Below are positions 1-6,328 of a DNA stretch of 7,568 nucleotides, one piece after another. The notes below the pieces were generated by a model. It was not told the origin of the DNA. It saw nothing but the letters and a program-made list of their open reading frames with translations, and made no database searches. This DNA is from Comamonadaceae bacterium (GTDB lineage Bacteria > Pseudomonadota > Gammaproteobacteria > Burkholderiales > Burkholderiaceae): the NCBI GenBank assembly GCA_947374535.1, contig CANCCJ010000121.1, positions 1-7,568 on the forward strand. Direction: 5' to 3'. Position 1 is the stretch's first letter. Every line of letters begins with the position of its first letter. A program made the translations under genes and the position numbers.

Positions 1-651
1 AATGCACAGGGTGCCACCGCCATCTCCATCGCTTGCGACACGACCCACGAGGCCCAAGTCAAAGCCGCTGCCCAACGCGTGGCCGATGAACTGGGCACTT
101 GCTACGCCTTCATCAACAACGCTGGGCTATTACGCGCAGGCGGCTTAGATGAGGTGAGCCTAGACGATTGGAACCATGTGCTCAACGTCAACCTCACCGG
201 CTACTTGCTGTGCGCACGCACCTTTGCCAAACCCATGCGCGAAGCGGGTGTAGGGGCCTTGGTACATATCGCCTCCATCGCCAGCTTGTTTCCGCAAACC
301 AGCAGCGGTGCCTACAGCGCCAGCAAGGCTGGGGTGCTGCTGATGTCGCGACAAATGGCGGTGGAATGGGGGCCACAGGGCGTGCGCAGCAATGCCGTTT
401 GCCCCGGCATGATTCGCACCCCGCTGTCCGCCAAGTTTTACGAAGAACCTGGCTTTGAAGCCAAACGCGCCGCCGTCACCGCCAGCCGCCGCGTGGGTGA
501 ACCACAAGACATTGCCGATGTGGCGGTGTTTTTGGCCAGTCCACGCGCTGCTTATGTGAACGCCGCCGAACTGGTGGTGGATGGCGGCATGTCCTCGATG
601 TTGATGGACATGGTGCCCCGCCCCGGCTTTAACTCAACCGTACAGAACTGA
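1..651 (+). CDS. Short-chain dehydrogenase/reductase (SDR), 5'-truncated by the window edge
   Basis: The reading frame is open from base 1 to the TGA at 649-651, giving 216 codons of a classical SDR. Such enzymes are cytosolic NAD(P)(H)-dependent oxidoreductases acting on alcohol/ketone pairs. Visible in order are the adenine-pocket Asp (CDTT, codons 12-15), NNAG at codons 39-42, the helix-4 Asn in NVNLTG, catalytic Ser92, Tyr105 and Lys109 (S-x12-Y-x3-K spacing), the CPG turn after the active site, and the near-C-terminal VDGG. The N-terminal Gly-rich TGxxxGxG cofactor motif is missing; judged by where NNAG normally falls, about 45-50 residues lie upstream of the window. A GTG at 79 is not a credible start, because recognisable SDR sequence precedes it. 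About 20 residues follow VDGG, a somewhat long tail. The stop is 16 bases before the FAD enzyme start, so the two are very likely co-transcribed. The family is certain; substrate and cofactor preference cannot be assigned. Confidence 0.93.
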   Translation, partial: NAQGATAISIACDTTHEAQVKAAAQRVADELGTCYAFINNAGLLRAGGLDEVSLDDWNHVLNVNLTGYLLCARTFAKPMREAGVGALVHIASIASLFPQTSSGAYSASKAGVLLMSRQMAVEWGPQGVRSNAVCPGMIRTPLSAKFYEEPGFEAKRAAVTASRRVGEPQDIADVAVFLASPRAAYVNAAELVVDGGMSSMLMDMVPRPGFNSTVQN

Positions 652-667
652 TTGACTGGAGAACACA

Positions 668-2374
668 ATGTCTCAAAATTTTGAATGCGATGTGGTGGTA
701 GTGGGCTCAGGCGCGGCAGGCTTGTCAGCGGCCATTACGGCCAAGAAGCGCGGCCTAGATGTCGTGGTGCTCGAAAAAGAGCCCGTCTTCGGCGGCACCA
801 CCGCCCTGTCAGGTGGCGTGCTGTGGATTCCGCTGAATCAACACGGCCGCAAACAAAACCCCGCCGACACCCGCGAAGCGGTGCGCACGTACATGATGCA
901 AGAAACCGGCAGCTACTTTGACGCGGCAGCCGTAGATGCCTTCATCGACAACGGCCCCAAGATGGTGGAGTTTTTCGAGCGCGAAACCGAGATGAAATTC
1001 GTGCCCACGATGTACCCCGACTACCACCCCACCGTGGCTGGGGGGGTAGACATTGGCCGCTCGATCTTGGCGGCACCCTTTGACATTCGCGGCTTGGGCA
1101 AAGACATGCCGCGCTTGAAGCCGCCACTCAAAACCATCACCTTCATCGGCATGATGTTCAACTCATCGAACGCTGATTTGAAGCATTTCTTTCAGGCCAC
1201 CAAGTCGCTGACCTCATTCATCTATGTGGCCAAGCGTTTGGTGACACACATCAAAGAATTGGTGCTGTACCAACGCGGCATCCAAGTCACCAGCGGCAAC
1301 GCGTTGGCAGCGCGACTGGCGAAGTCGGCACTTGATTTGGGCATCCCGATTTTGACCAGCAGCCCTGTCAAAGAAATTTTGATGAAAAACGACCATGCTT
1401 CAGGCGTGCGTGCGGGCAGCGAGGGGGGCGAGCGACTCATCACCGCACGACACGGTGTGGTGCTCGCGTGCGGTGGCTTCCCCCACGACGTCAAACGTAT
1501 CGCCAAAGCCTACCCACACCTGCAACGTGGCGGTGAACATTTGTCACCCACACCCACCAGCAATACGGGAGACGGCTTGAACATGGCGGAGGCCTTGGGT
1601 GGCAAAGTAGAGATTCGTTTCAAGGATGCCGCCGCGTGGATGCCCGTGTCGTATGTGCCCTACGCCAATGGCGAGTTCGGCGTGTTCCCACATTTGCTGG
1701 ACCGCTACAAGCCGGGAATCATCGGTGTGCTGAAAAACGGCCAACGCTTCACCAACGAAAGCAACTCGTACCACGACGTGGGCGCTGATTTGATTCGTGC
1801 CTGCGAGGGCCAAAAAGACACTGCCATGTGGCTGGTGTGTGACAAAGTCACCCTTGGCAAATATGGCATTGGGTTTGTCAAACCTGCCCCCATGCCGATT
1901 GGCCGCTTCTTGCGCAACGGCTACCTCATCGAAGGCAAGACTTTGGCTGAGTTAGCCCACAACGCAGGCATTGACCCTGCGGGCTTGGAACAAACCGTGC
2001 GCGCGTACAACGTTGGCGCCGTCAAAGGTGACGACCCTGCCTTTGGCCGTGGCACCACCAGCTTCAATCGTTACTTGGCCGACCCCGAAAACAAACCCAA
2101 CCCTTGCGTGGCTCCTGTGCAAACAGGTCCGTTCTATGCGGTCAAGGTGATCATGGGCGACTTGGGCACTTTTGATGGCATTCAAACCAGCGTGGTGGGC
2201 GAAGTGCTCAAAGACGATGGTTCTGCCATTAGCGGCTTGTATGCCGTGGGTAACGACCGCGCCAGCATCATGGGCGGCAACTATCCCGCAGCAGGCATCA
2301 CGCACGGCCCGAATATGACCTTTGGTTTTGTCACGGGCAACCACATCGCAGACCAAGCAGGAGCGAAAGCATGA
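668..2374 (+). CDS. FAD-dependent dehydrogenase, 3-ketosteroid delta-1-dehydrogenase-like (FAD_binding_2 family)
   Basis: This 568-residue flavoprotein has an N-terminal dinucleotide-binding fold: GSGAAG at 13-18 with the ribose-binding Glu36 in VVVLEK. It also has the family segment FGGTTALSGGVLWIP (41-55), a GDG at 301-303, and a C-terminal FAD-contact region GLYAVGND (523-530) followed by GNYPAAG (537-543). The layout matches the fumarate-reductase/3-ketosteroid dehydrogenase superfamily, and the SGG..WIP and YPxxG segments favour the ketosteroid dehydrogenase side. Tyr119 (YPDY), Tyr368 (NESNSY) and Tyr539 with Gly543 sit where known delta-1-dehydrogenases keep their catalytic Tyr, Tyr and Tyr/Gly. 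I judged this by motif, not by alignment. Such enzymes introduce a C=C bond next to a ring ketone, using FAD. No signal peptide is seen, so it is probably cytoplasmic. The ATG at 668 has a GGAG (658-661) six bases upstream. The stop overlaps the NIPSNAP start. Family membership is secure; the steroid-like substrate is inference, and other cyclic enone-forming or reducing roles are possible. Confidence 0.9.
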   Translation: MSQNFECDVVVVGSGAAGLSAAITAKKRGLDVVVLEKEPVFGGTTALSGGVLWIPLNQHGRKQNPADTREAVRTYMMQETGSYFDAAAVDAFIDNGPKMVEFFERETEMKFVPTMYPDYHPTVAGGVDIGRSILAAPFDIRGLGKDMPRLKPPLKTITFIGMMFNSSNADLKHFFQATKSLTSFIYVAKRLVTHIKELVLYQRGIQVTSGNALAARLAKSALDLGIPILTSSPVKEILMKNDHASGVRAGSEGGERLITARHGVVLACGGFPHDVKRIAKAYPHLQRGGEHLSPTPTSNTGDGLNMAEALGGKVEIRFKDAAAWMPVSYVPYANGEFGVFPHLLDRYKPGIIGVLKNGQRFTNESNSYHDVGADLIRACEGQKDTAMWLVCDKVTLGKYGIGFVKPAPMPIGRFLRNGYLIEGKTLAELAHNAGIDPAGLEQTVRAYNVGAVKGDDPAFGRGTTSFNRYLADPENKPNPCVAPVQTGPFYAVKVIMGDLGTFDGIQTSVVGEVLKDDGSAISGLYAVGNDRASIMGGNYPAAGITHGPNMTFGFVTGNHIADQAGAKA

Positions 2375-2706
2375 CTTACTTAGACAAACCCCTCATCGAC
2401 CACCGCACCTACACCATCGCGCTGCGCAAGATGCCAGAGTTTTTAGAAGTGTTCAACCGTTTGGCCATGCCCGTTTTGATGGACACCTTGGGACATCCCT
2501 TGGGGTTCTACACCAGCTGGGTTGGGCCGCAAAACCAATTCATCCACCTGTGGGCCTACGACGACTTGGCGGACTACGAACGCCGATGCAAAGCACGCGA
2601 CACCCACCCAGACTTTGCGGCGTATTTGGCAGCTTCAGGACACCTGATCACGGCACAAGAAACAAAGCTCATCAAAGCTACGCCGATGCCTTTTTGGAAA
2701 AATTAA
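2371..2706 (+). CDS. NIPSNAP family protein
   Basis: This 111-residue protein is essentially one NIPSNAP (dimeric alpha/beta-barrel) domain. It shows the opening DHRTYTIALRKMPEFLEVF, the central GFYTSWVGPQNQFIHLWAYDDLADYERR with the typical H-x-W-x-Y-x-D core, and a final helix and strand ending TPMPFWKN. Its ATG overlaps the TGA of the FAD gene (ATGA, 2371-2374), with AGGAG just upstream at 2357-2361 inside the preceding gene, so translation is probably coupled. Bacterial NIPSNAP proteins are common next to dehydrogenases and CoA-pathway genes in degradation clusters, but no general reaction is established for them. The fold resembles small barrels that bind hydrophobic or aromatic ligands, so a helper or small-enzyme role for the same substrate as the FAD enzyme is plausible inference. 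Length is normal for single-domain bacterial members. A longer overlapping frame starting at 2322 has no family features and is a shadow. Confidence 0.85.
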   Translation: MTYLDKPLIDHRTYTIALRKMPEFLEVFNRLAMPVLMDTLGHPLGFYTSWVGPQNQFIHLWAYDDLADYERRCKARDTHPDFAAYLAASGHLITAQETKLIKATPMPFWKN

Positions 2707-2713
2707 AACAATG

Positions 2714-2726
2714 TATTGACTCAATA
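2714..2726. repeat. Short perfect dyad TATTGA-C-TCAATA
   Basis: Six-base arms (2714-2719 and 2721-2726) are exact inverted repeats around a single C, eight bases after the NIPSNAP stop. The ATTGAC core also occurs in the centre of the second dyad at 2849-2854. Size and AT-richness fit a dimeric repressor or activator site, but no binding family can be named from this alone. Confidence 0.4.
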
Positions 2727-2747
2727 AACTCAAACGTCTGATTTAAA

Positions 2748-2756
2748 TAAATACAT
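2748..2756 (+). repeat. Direct repeat copy 1 of TAAATACAT
   Basis: The same nine bases recur at 2842-2850, inside the larger dyad, with starts 94 bases apart. That is close to nine helical turns, which would put both on the same face of B-form DNA. The related AATGTATT (2710-2717) is the reverse complement of AATACATT at 2844-2851. In AT-rich DNA such matches can occur by chance, so this is weak evidence for paired operator sites. Confidence 0.35.
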
Positions 2757-2786
2757 AACCCCACCTAAATTAAAGGGAAAACGATA

Positions 2787-2876
2787 GTGATTTATCCAAA
2801 AATTCACACCCTATTCGCGTCGGACTTCAAGATAATTAAAGTAAATACATTGACATATTTACGCAAACAACCATGA
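2787..2876 (+). CDS. Possible 29-codon leader ORF overlapping the second SDR start
   Basis: A GTG at 2787 opens 29 codons ending at TGA 2874-2876. That stop overlaps the SDR ATG at 2873 as ATGA, the same arrangement used twice elsewhere in this window. AAGGGA (2773-2778) lies eight bases before the GTG and is a fair ribosome-binding site, whereas the SDR itself has no visible Shine-Dalgarno sequence. The peptide would be basic (five Lys, one Arg and one His), with no recognisable motif. The second half of the frame spans the 2841-2862 dyad. It may be a translational-coupling leader for the SDR. The alternative, a chance frame in AT-rich non-coding DNA, is at least as likely. Confidence 0.25.
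   Translation: MIYPKIHTLFASDFKIIKVNTLTYLRKQP
2841..2862. repeat. 22-base inverted repeat GTAAATA-N8-TATTTAC, candidate operator
   Basis: Perfect seven-base arms (2841-2847 and 2856-2862) flank the eight-base centre CATTGACA and end ten bases before the SDR ATG at 2873. Arm centres are about 15 bases apart, wider than one helical turn. The position, directly in front of the gene and over a -35-like TTGACA, fits a repressor operator. It is not strong as an RNA hairpin because all but two of the arm pairs are A-T. No terminator T-run follows. The regulator is not encoded in the window. Confidence 0.45.
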
Positions 2877-3691
2877 CGCAAAACGCCGCCACACTCAGCA
2901 CCCATGCTGTCGCCATCACTGGCGCGGCCGATGGCATTGGCTGGGCCACCGCGCAGCTGTTTGCTGCGCGCGGCTGGCGTGTGGCGCTGCTAGACATGGA
3001 CGGGCCCAAAGCGAGTGAACGCGCGCAAGCGCTCGGTCAACACCACATGGGCTTGCTCTGCGATGTCACCAACGCAGATCAAGTGTCTGGCGCCATGGCG
3101 CAAGTGGTGGCGCAGTTGGGACGCCTGGATGCCCTGGTCAACAACGCAGGCGTTGGCGATCAAACAACGCCCACTTTGCAACAAAACGTTGACGCCTTTG
3201 ATCGCGTGCTGTCTGTGCATTTGCGCGGCGCATTTTTGATGACGCAAGCAGCTCTGGCCCACATGCAAACACAAGGCCGAGACGCCAAAGGTAACCGTGG
3301 TGCCATTGTCAACATCGGCTCCATCGCCAGCACCGGCGGCATTCCGGGGCGCAACGCTTACAGCGCGGCCAAGGCTGGCATTTTGGGCATGACCCGCGCC
3401 CTCGCCACCGAGTGGGCTCGCCAAGGCATTCGCGTGAATGCGGTGGCACCCGGCTATGTCGCCACGACTTTGGTGACGAACTTGGCAGAAAAAGGGGCGA
3501 TCAACGCACCCGCCATCGCGCAACGCACGCCACTGGGCCGCATGGCTGAGCCCGCCGAAATTGCAGAGAGCATTTTCTTTTTAGCCTCCCCTGCCGCCAG
3601 TTACATCACCGGTGCCACTTTGGCCGTAGACGGTGGCTGGAGCGTGTTGGGTGCGCCCGACACGGCACTAGGTGACATTGAGCATGCCTAA
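2873..3691 (+). CDS. Short-chain dehydrogenase/reductase (SDR), complete
   Basis: This 272-residue classical SDR has the cofactor motif TGAADGIG (16-23), Asp41 at the end of strand 2 (which favours NAD(H) over NADP(H)), Asp64-Val65 of the adenine pocket, NNAG at 90-93, and catalytic Ser150, Tyr163 and Lys167. APG at 192-194 and VDGG at 252-255 follow. The helix-4 residue that is usually Asn (VNL) is His116 here (SVHLRGAF). The same VHLRG wording occurs in (3R)-hydroxyacyl-CoA dehydrogenase domains of multifunctional enzyme 2, so it is a known variant and hints at, but does not prove, an acyl-CoA-type or hydroxy-ring substrate. A loop of about ten extra residues (132-142) precedes strand 5. 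The ATG at 2873 lacks a Shine-Dalgarno sequence and overlaps the stop of a possible leader ORF. An in-frame stop at 2837-2839 limits any upstream extension. The livH-type gene starts 32 bases downstream, so co-transcription is likely. The exact substrate is unknown. Confidence 0.92.
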   Translation: MTQNAATLSTHAVAITGAADGIGWATAQLFAARGWRVALLDMDGPKASERAQALGQHHMGLLCDVTNADQVSGAMAQVVAQLGRLDALVNNAGVGDQTTPTLQQNVDAFDRVLSVHLRGAFLMTQAALAHMQTQGRDAKGNRGAIVNIGSIASTGGIPGRNAYSAAKAGILGMTRALATEWARQGIRVNAVAPGYVATTLVTNLAEKGAINAPAIAQRTPLGRMAEPAEIAESIFFLASPAASYITGATLAVDGGWSVLGAPDTALGDIEHA

Positions 3692-3723
3692 GCGCACATC
3701 ACAAAAAACAGGAGAGACACCCC

Positions 3724-4575
3724 ATGTTGACCATCAATCTTTTTAACGGCCTTGTCTATGGTGCATTGCTCATCGTGATGTGCTCTGGGCTCGCCCTGAT
3801 TTACGGCCTGCGCCGTGTGGTGAACTTTGCCCACGGCTCGCTGTACATGCTGGGCGCCTACCTTGGCTACACAGTGGCATTGCAGAGCAACTTTTGGGTC
3901 GCCTTGGTGGTCGCTCCCGCCTTGATGGCGGTCTTGGGTGTGCTGCTGGATCGGTATGGTTTTCGCCTACTGCAAGACCGCGAACCACTCACTGTGGTGC
4001 TGGTCACCTTTGGCTTGTTGTTGGTGATTGAAGACATGGTGCAGTCGGTCTGGGGCAAAAGCAACCTCTCAGTGGCGGCGCCCGAAGCCCTGAACTTCTC
4101 TGTTGATTTATTTGGCACCCCCGTTCCAGCCTACCGCATGGGGGTCATCGTGATGGGGGCCGCCGTGGCTCTGGGCTTGAGTTTGTGGCTGCGCCACTCG
4201 AAAGTGGGTTTGTTTGTGCGGGCCGCAAGCACAGACCCTGTGACCACCGCCATGCAGGGCGTCAACACCGATGCGCTGAGCGCGGGTGTCGTAGGGCTGG
4301 GCACGGCGTTGGCCGGCTTGGCCGGTGTGGTCGCGGCGCCTTTTTTGTCACTCTCGCCTTCCATGAGCTCCGACGTGTTGATTGACTCTTTTGTGGTGGT
4401 AGTGATTGGCGGCTTAGGTTCGCTCGCAGGCGCATTCATTGCCGCACTTTTGCTGGGCATGGTGCAAGCGATTGGCGCGGTGTATTTGCCGGATGCTTCG
4501 GTGCTGCTGCCGTTTGTGTTCATGGTGGCCGTCTTGATTTGGAAGCCAGCAGGTTTTGCTGGCAGCCGCACCTAA
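3724..4575 (+). CDS. livH: Branched-chain amino acid-type ABC transporter permease, LivH family
   Basis: This 283-residue, very hydrophobic inner-membrane protein has the length and pattern of LivH, one of the two permeases of HAAT importers. Visible hallmarks are an N-terminal membrane segment (about 8-28), the conserved NFAHGSLYMLGAY (34-46), a cytoplasmic coupling-loop stretch around RAASTDPVTTAMQGVNTD (166-183) that would contact the ATPases, and the C-terminal GGLGSLAGAFIAALLLG (229-245). The ATG at 3724 is preceded by GGAGA (3711-3715) at eight bases. The next gene follows directly. It would form the membrane channel with LivM and be powered by LivG/LivF. The family is clear; in catabolic loci like this one such importers often carry aromatic or other organic acids instead of leucine, so the symbol describes the family and not the substrate. 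Confidence 0.93.
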   Translation: MLTINLFNGLVYGALLIVMCSGLALIYGLRRVVNFAHGSLYMLGAYLGYTVALQSNFWVALVVAPALMAVLGVLLDRYGFRLLQDREPLTVVLVTFGLLLVIEDMVQSVWGKSNLSVAAPEALNFSVDLFGTPVPAYRMGVIVMGAAVALGLSLWLRHSKVGLFVRAASTDPVTTAMQGVNTDALSAGVVGLGTALAGLAGVVAAPFLSLSPSMSSDVLIDSFVVVVIGGLGSLAGAFIAALLLGMVQAIGAVYLPDASVLLPFVFMVAVLIWKPAGFAGSRT

Positions 4576-4580
4576 TTGAC

Positions 4581-4585
4581 GAGGA
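4581..4585 (+). promoter_or_regulatory. Ribosome-binding site deciding the livM start
   Basis: GAGGA lies eight bases before the ATG at 4594. It lies downstream of the in-frame TTG at 4576, which abuts the livH stop, so the ATG is the supported start. Confidence 0.7.
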
Positions 4586-4593
4586 CGTTTGAT

Positions 4594-5574
4594 ATGAGCC
4601 CTTTACGCGCTGTTCTTTTTTCTGTCGTTGCCCTGCTTGCAGGCGTGGGCGTCGTCACGGTGGTGAGCTCGAACACCGTGTTGTCACTGCTGACACAAGC
4701 CGTGGTGTATGCCGTGTTTGCCTTAGGCATTGGCGTGTTGCTCAAACAAAATGGTTTGGTGAGCTTTGGCCACGCCTTGTACTTTGGTGTCGCGGGTTAC
4801 GCCATCGGCATCACGATGCAACAGCAAATCATGCCCGTGGAGTGGGCCATCCTCGCCACCTTGGTCGGCGTGGGTGCGGCCGCCTTTGTGATTGGCCTGA
4901 TCATTGTGCGTGTACCCGGCATTGCGTTTGGCATGCTGACTTTGGCGATTGGCCAAATGTTTTTCTTGTCCGTCTCGCGTGCGCGCGGCATCACCGGTGG
5001 AGCCGACGGCATGCAAGTGGACTGGCCGTCCACCCTGTTTGGTTTTAGCCAGTCAGCCATCCTCAAACCTGCCGCCATGTTTTTGATTTGCTGGTCGACC
5101 TTGGTCATCTTGATGTTGCTGCTGACCTTGTTGCTCAACACACGTTTTGGCGCCATCACTGAAGCCGTGCGCGACAACGAAGAACGGGCACGCTTCATTG
5201 GCATCTCGACGGTTCTTCCTCGTGCGGCCATCTATGCACTGTCTGCCGTGGTCACCGCCGTGGCGGGCTTGTTATCCACCTTGAACACGGGGTTCGTGTC
5301 TCCCGAGAGCTTGCACTGGAGCTTGTCCGGCATGGCGCTGATGATGGTGGTGGTCGGTGGTTTCAAAGCCCTGTGGGGCCCAGCACTCGGTGCGGTGGTG
5401 TATTTCATCTTCAAAGACGTAGTGGGCGACTACGCCACCCACTGGATGTCCATTTTTGGCGTGGCCTTGATTGCCGTCATCGTGTTCTCACCCACAGGCA
5501 TTGCGGGCGCTTTGCAAGCCCTCTGGAGCGGTAAACCAGCTGCGGCATCGCGTGCCAAAGCTGGTGCGCATTAA
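4594..5574 (+). CDS. livM: Branched-chain amino acid-type ABC transporter permease, LivM family
   Basis: This is the second HAAT permease, 326 residues from the ATG at 4594, with multiple membrane-spanning segments. Family hallmarks are GLVSFGHALYFGVAGYA (54-70, counterpart of the LivM G-H-x-x-F/Y-x-G motif), the coupling-loop EAVRDNEERARFIGI (190-204), and the C-terminal PESLHWSLSGMALMMVVVGG (237-256) followed by LWGPALGAVVYF. A TTG 18 bases upstream would add six residues, but the ribosome-binding site favours the ATG. Length is typical for Gram-negative LivM once the long N-terminal extension of the E. coli protein is set aside. It pairs with LivH to form the pore. The stop is 25 bases before the LivG-type ATPase, continuing the operon. 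Family assignment is firm; substrate is not known. Confidence 0.92.
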   Translation: MSPLRAVLFSVVALLAGVGVVTVVSSNTVLSLLTQAVVYAVFALGIGVLLKQNGLVSFGHALYFGVAGYAIGITMQQQIMPVEWAILATLVGVGAAAFVIGLIIVRVPGIAFGMLTLAIGQMFFLSVSRARGITGGADGMQVDWPSTLFGFSQSAILKPAAMFLICWSTLVILMLLLTLLLNTRFGAITEAVRDNEERARFIGISTVLPRAAIYALSAVVTAVAGLLSTLNTGFVSPESLHWSLSGMALMMVVVGGFKALWGPALGAVVYFIFKDVVGDYATHWMSIFGVALIAVIVFSPTGIAGALQALWSGKPAAASRAKAGAH

Positions 5575-5599
5575 GCGACACACAGACACGGAACCCTTT

Positions 5600-6328
5600 A
5601 TGAGCAATTCCTCTTCTTATGTACTTCAGGCCGAAGACGTGGCCATCCACTATGGCGGCGTCAAAGCCGTCGATGGTGTGTCACTGACCCTGGAAAAAGG
5701 CCAAATTCGCGGGTTGATTGGCCCCAACGGCGCAGGTAAATCCACCGTCATCGATGCCATCACGGGCCGTCGCCGTTTGACACGCGGCAAAGTCACCTTG
5801 CGTGGCACCGATGTGAGCGAGATGGGTGTGGTGGAGCGCCGCATGCTGGGCTTGTCACGCAGCTTCCAACGCACCAGCATTTTTGGTGGCATGCCGGTTC
5901 GCAAACAAGTCGAATTGGCGTCACACAAGATGGGCGTAAAAGACTCGGGCGCCGATGCCGATGCGGTGCTGAAAGAGCTAGAGCTAGACCGCATGGCCAA
6001 CGTCATAGCCGAAGATTTGGGCTACGGCGAACAACGCCGTCTCGATTTGGCCTTGGCCTTGGTGGGACGCCCCAGTGTGTTGCTGCTAGACGAACCCATG
6101 GCCGGTTTGTCCGTCAAAGAATCACACGATTTGGCGCACCATTTAAAAGCCCTCACCTCACGCTGGGATGTGTCGGTGCTGCTGGTGGAGCACGACATGG
6201 ATGTGGTCTTTGGCATCTCCGATGTGGTGACCGTGTTTGAACTGGGCCGCGTCATCGCCAGTGGCGAACCAGCCGCCGTGCGCGCTGACCCACGCGTGCG
6301 TGAAGCTTATTTGGGGAGTGCCGCATGA
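5600..6328 (+). CDS. livG: ABC transporter ATP-binding protein, LivG family
   Basis: This 242-residue ATPase hydrolyses ATP on the cytoplasmic face to drive the LivHM importer. Motifs are Walker A GPNGAGKST (41-49), Q-loop Gln90 in SFQRTSIF, an ABC signature of LivG type LGYGEQRRL (140-148, in place of LSGGQ), Walker B VLLLDEP (160-166) with catalytic Glu165, D-loop AGLS and switch His198 (VEHDMDVV). It is slightly shorter than usual for LivG (about 250-260), mainly because the segment after the Q-loop is compact. The frame is open upstream to 5471, but that part overlaps livM and has no ABC sequence. The ATG at 5600, where the homologous domain begins, is the sensible start, though its ribosome-binding site (GGAA, 5590-5593) is weak. 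The stop overlaps the next ATPase start as ATGA (6325-6328), indicating coupled synthesis of the two ATPases. Confidence 0.93.
   Translation: MSNSSSYVLQAEDVAIHYGGVKAVDGVSLTLEKGQIRGLIGPNGAGKSTVIDAITGRRRLTRGKVTLRGTDVSEMGVVERRMLGLSRSFQRTSIFGGMPVRKQVELASHKMGVKDSGADADAVLKELELDRMANVIAEDLGYGEQRRLDLALALVGRPSVLLLDEPMAGLSVKESHDLAHHLKALTSRWDVSVLLVEHDMDVVFGISDVVTVFELGRVIASGEPAAVRADPRVREAYLGSAA

Larger units (their letters stand above)
2707..2872 (+). promoter_or_regulatory. AT-rich intergenic control region, probable promoter/operator for the SDR-liv block
   Basis: This 166-base gap is about 31% G+C by hand count, clearly lower than the genes on either side, and is the only long gap in the window. It contains two dyads (2714-2726 and 2841-2862), an 8-base palindrome ATTTAAAT (2741-2748), and the 9-mer TAAATACAT twice (2748-2756 and 2842-2850). 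The hexamers TTGACT (2717-2722) and TTGACA (2850-2855) look like sigma-70 -35 boxes. However, neither has a good -10 at 16-18 bases: for the second, that position falls on the SDR start codon. I therefore do not assign an exact promoter. No GC-rich hairpin with a T-run follows the NIPSNAP gene, so read-through from the upstream genes is possible. Function as a control region is inferred from composition, symmetry and position. Confidence 0.55.

Noticed and set aside
79..651. GTG at 79 as the start of the first SDR
   Set aside because: The same frame is open to base 1 and the upstream codons encode recognisable SDR sequence (CDTT before NNAG), so the gene is cut by the window and does not start at 79.
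2322..2741. 139-codon + strand frame overlapping the end of the FAD gene and the NIPSNAP gene
   Set aside because: It lies out of frame over two well-supported genes, is rich in His/Arg/Pro as shadow frames are, and has no family features.
2850..2855. TTGACA as a -35 box of a sigma-70 promoter for the second SDR
   Set aside because: A -10 at normal spacing would fall on the start codon at 2873-2878, which does not resemble a -10, so the match is more likely part of the dyad or chance.
2990..3523. 177-codon minus-strand frame inside the second SDR
   Set aside because: It is antisense to a clear SDR with intact motifs; its Cys/His/Gly-rich content is that of a mirror frame, and no ribosome-binding site or family signal was seen.
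4131..4571. 146-codon minus-strand frame inside livH, and a similar 144-codon one at 4797-5231 inside livM
   Set aside because: Both are antisense to membrane-protein genes and show the Thr/Pro/Lys-rich composition produced by reading such genes backwards.
4576..4593. TTG at 4576 as the livM start
   Set aside because: The ribosome-binding site at 4581-4585 lies after the TTG and at the right distance from the ATG at 4594.
5471..5599. N-terminal extension of livG back to 5471
   Set aside because: It overlaps the end of livM out of frame and contains no ABC-domain sequence; the family's usual N-terminus begins at the ATG at 5600.
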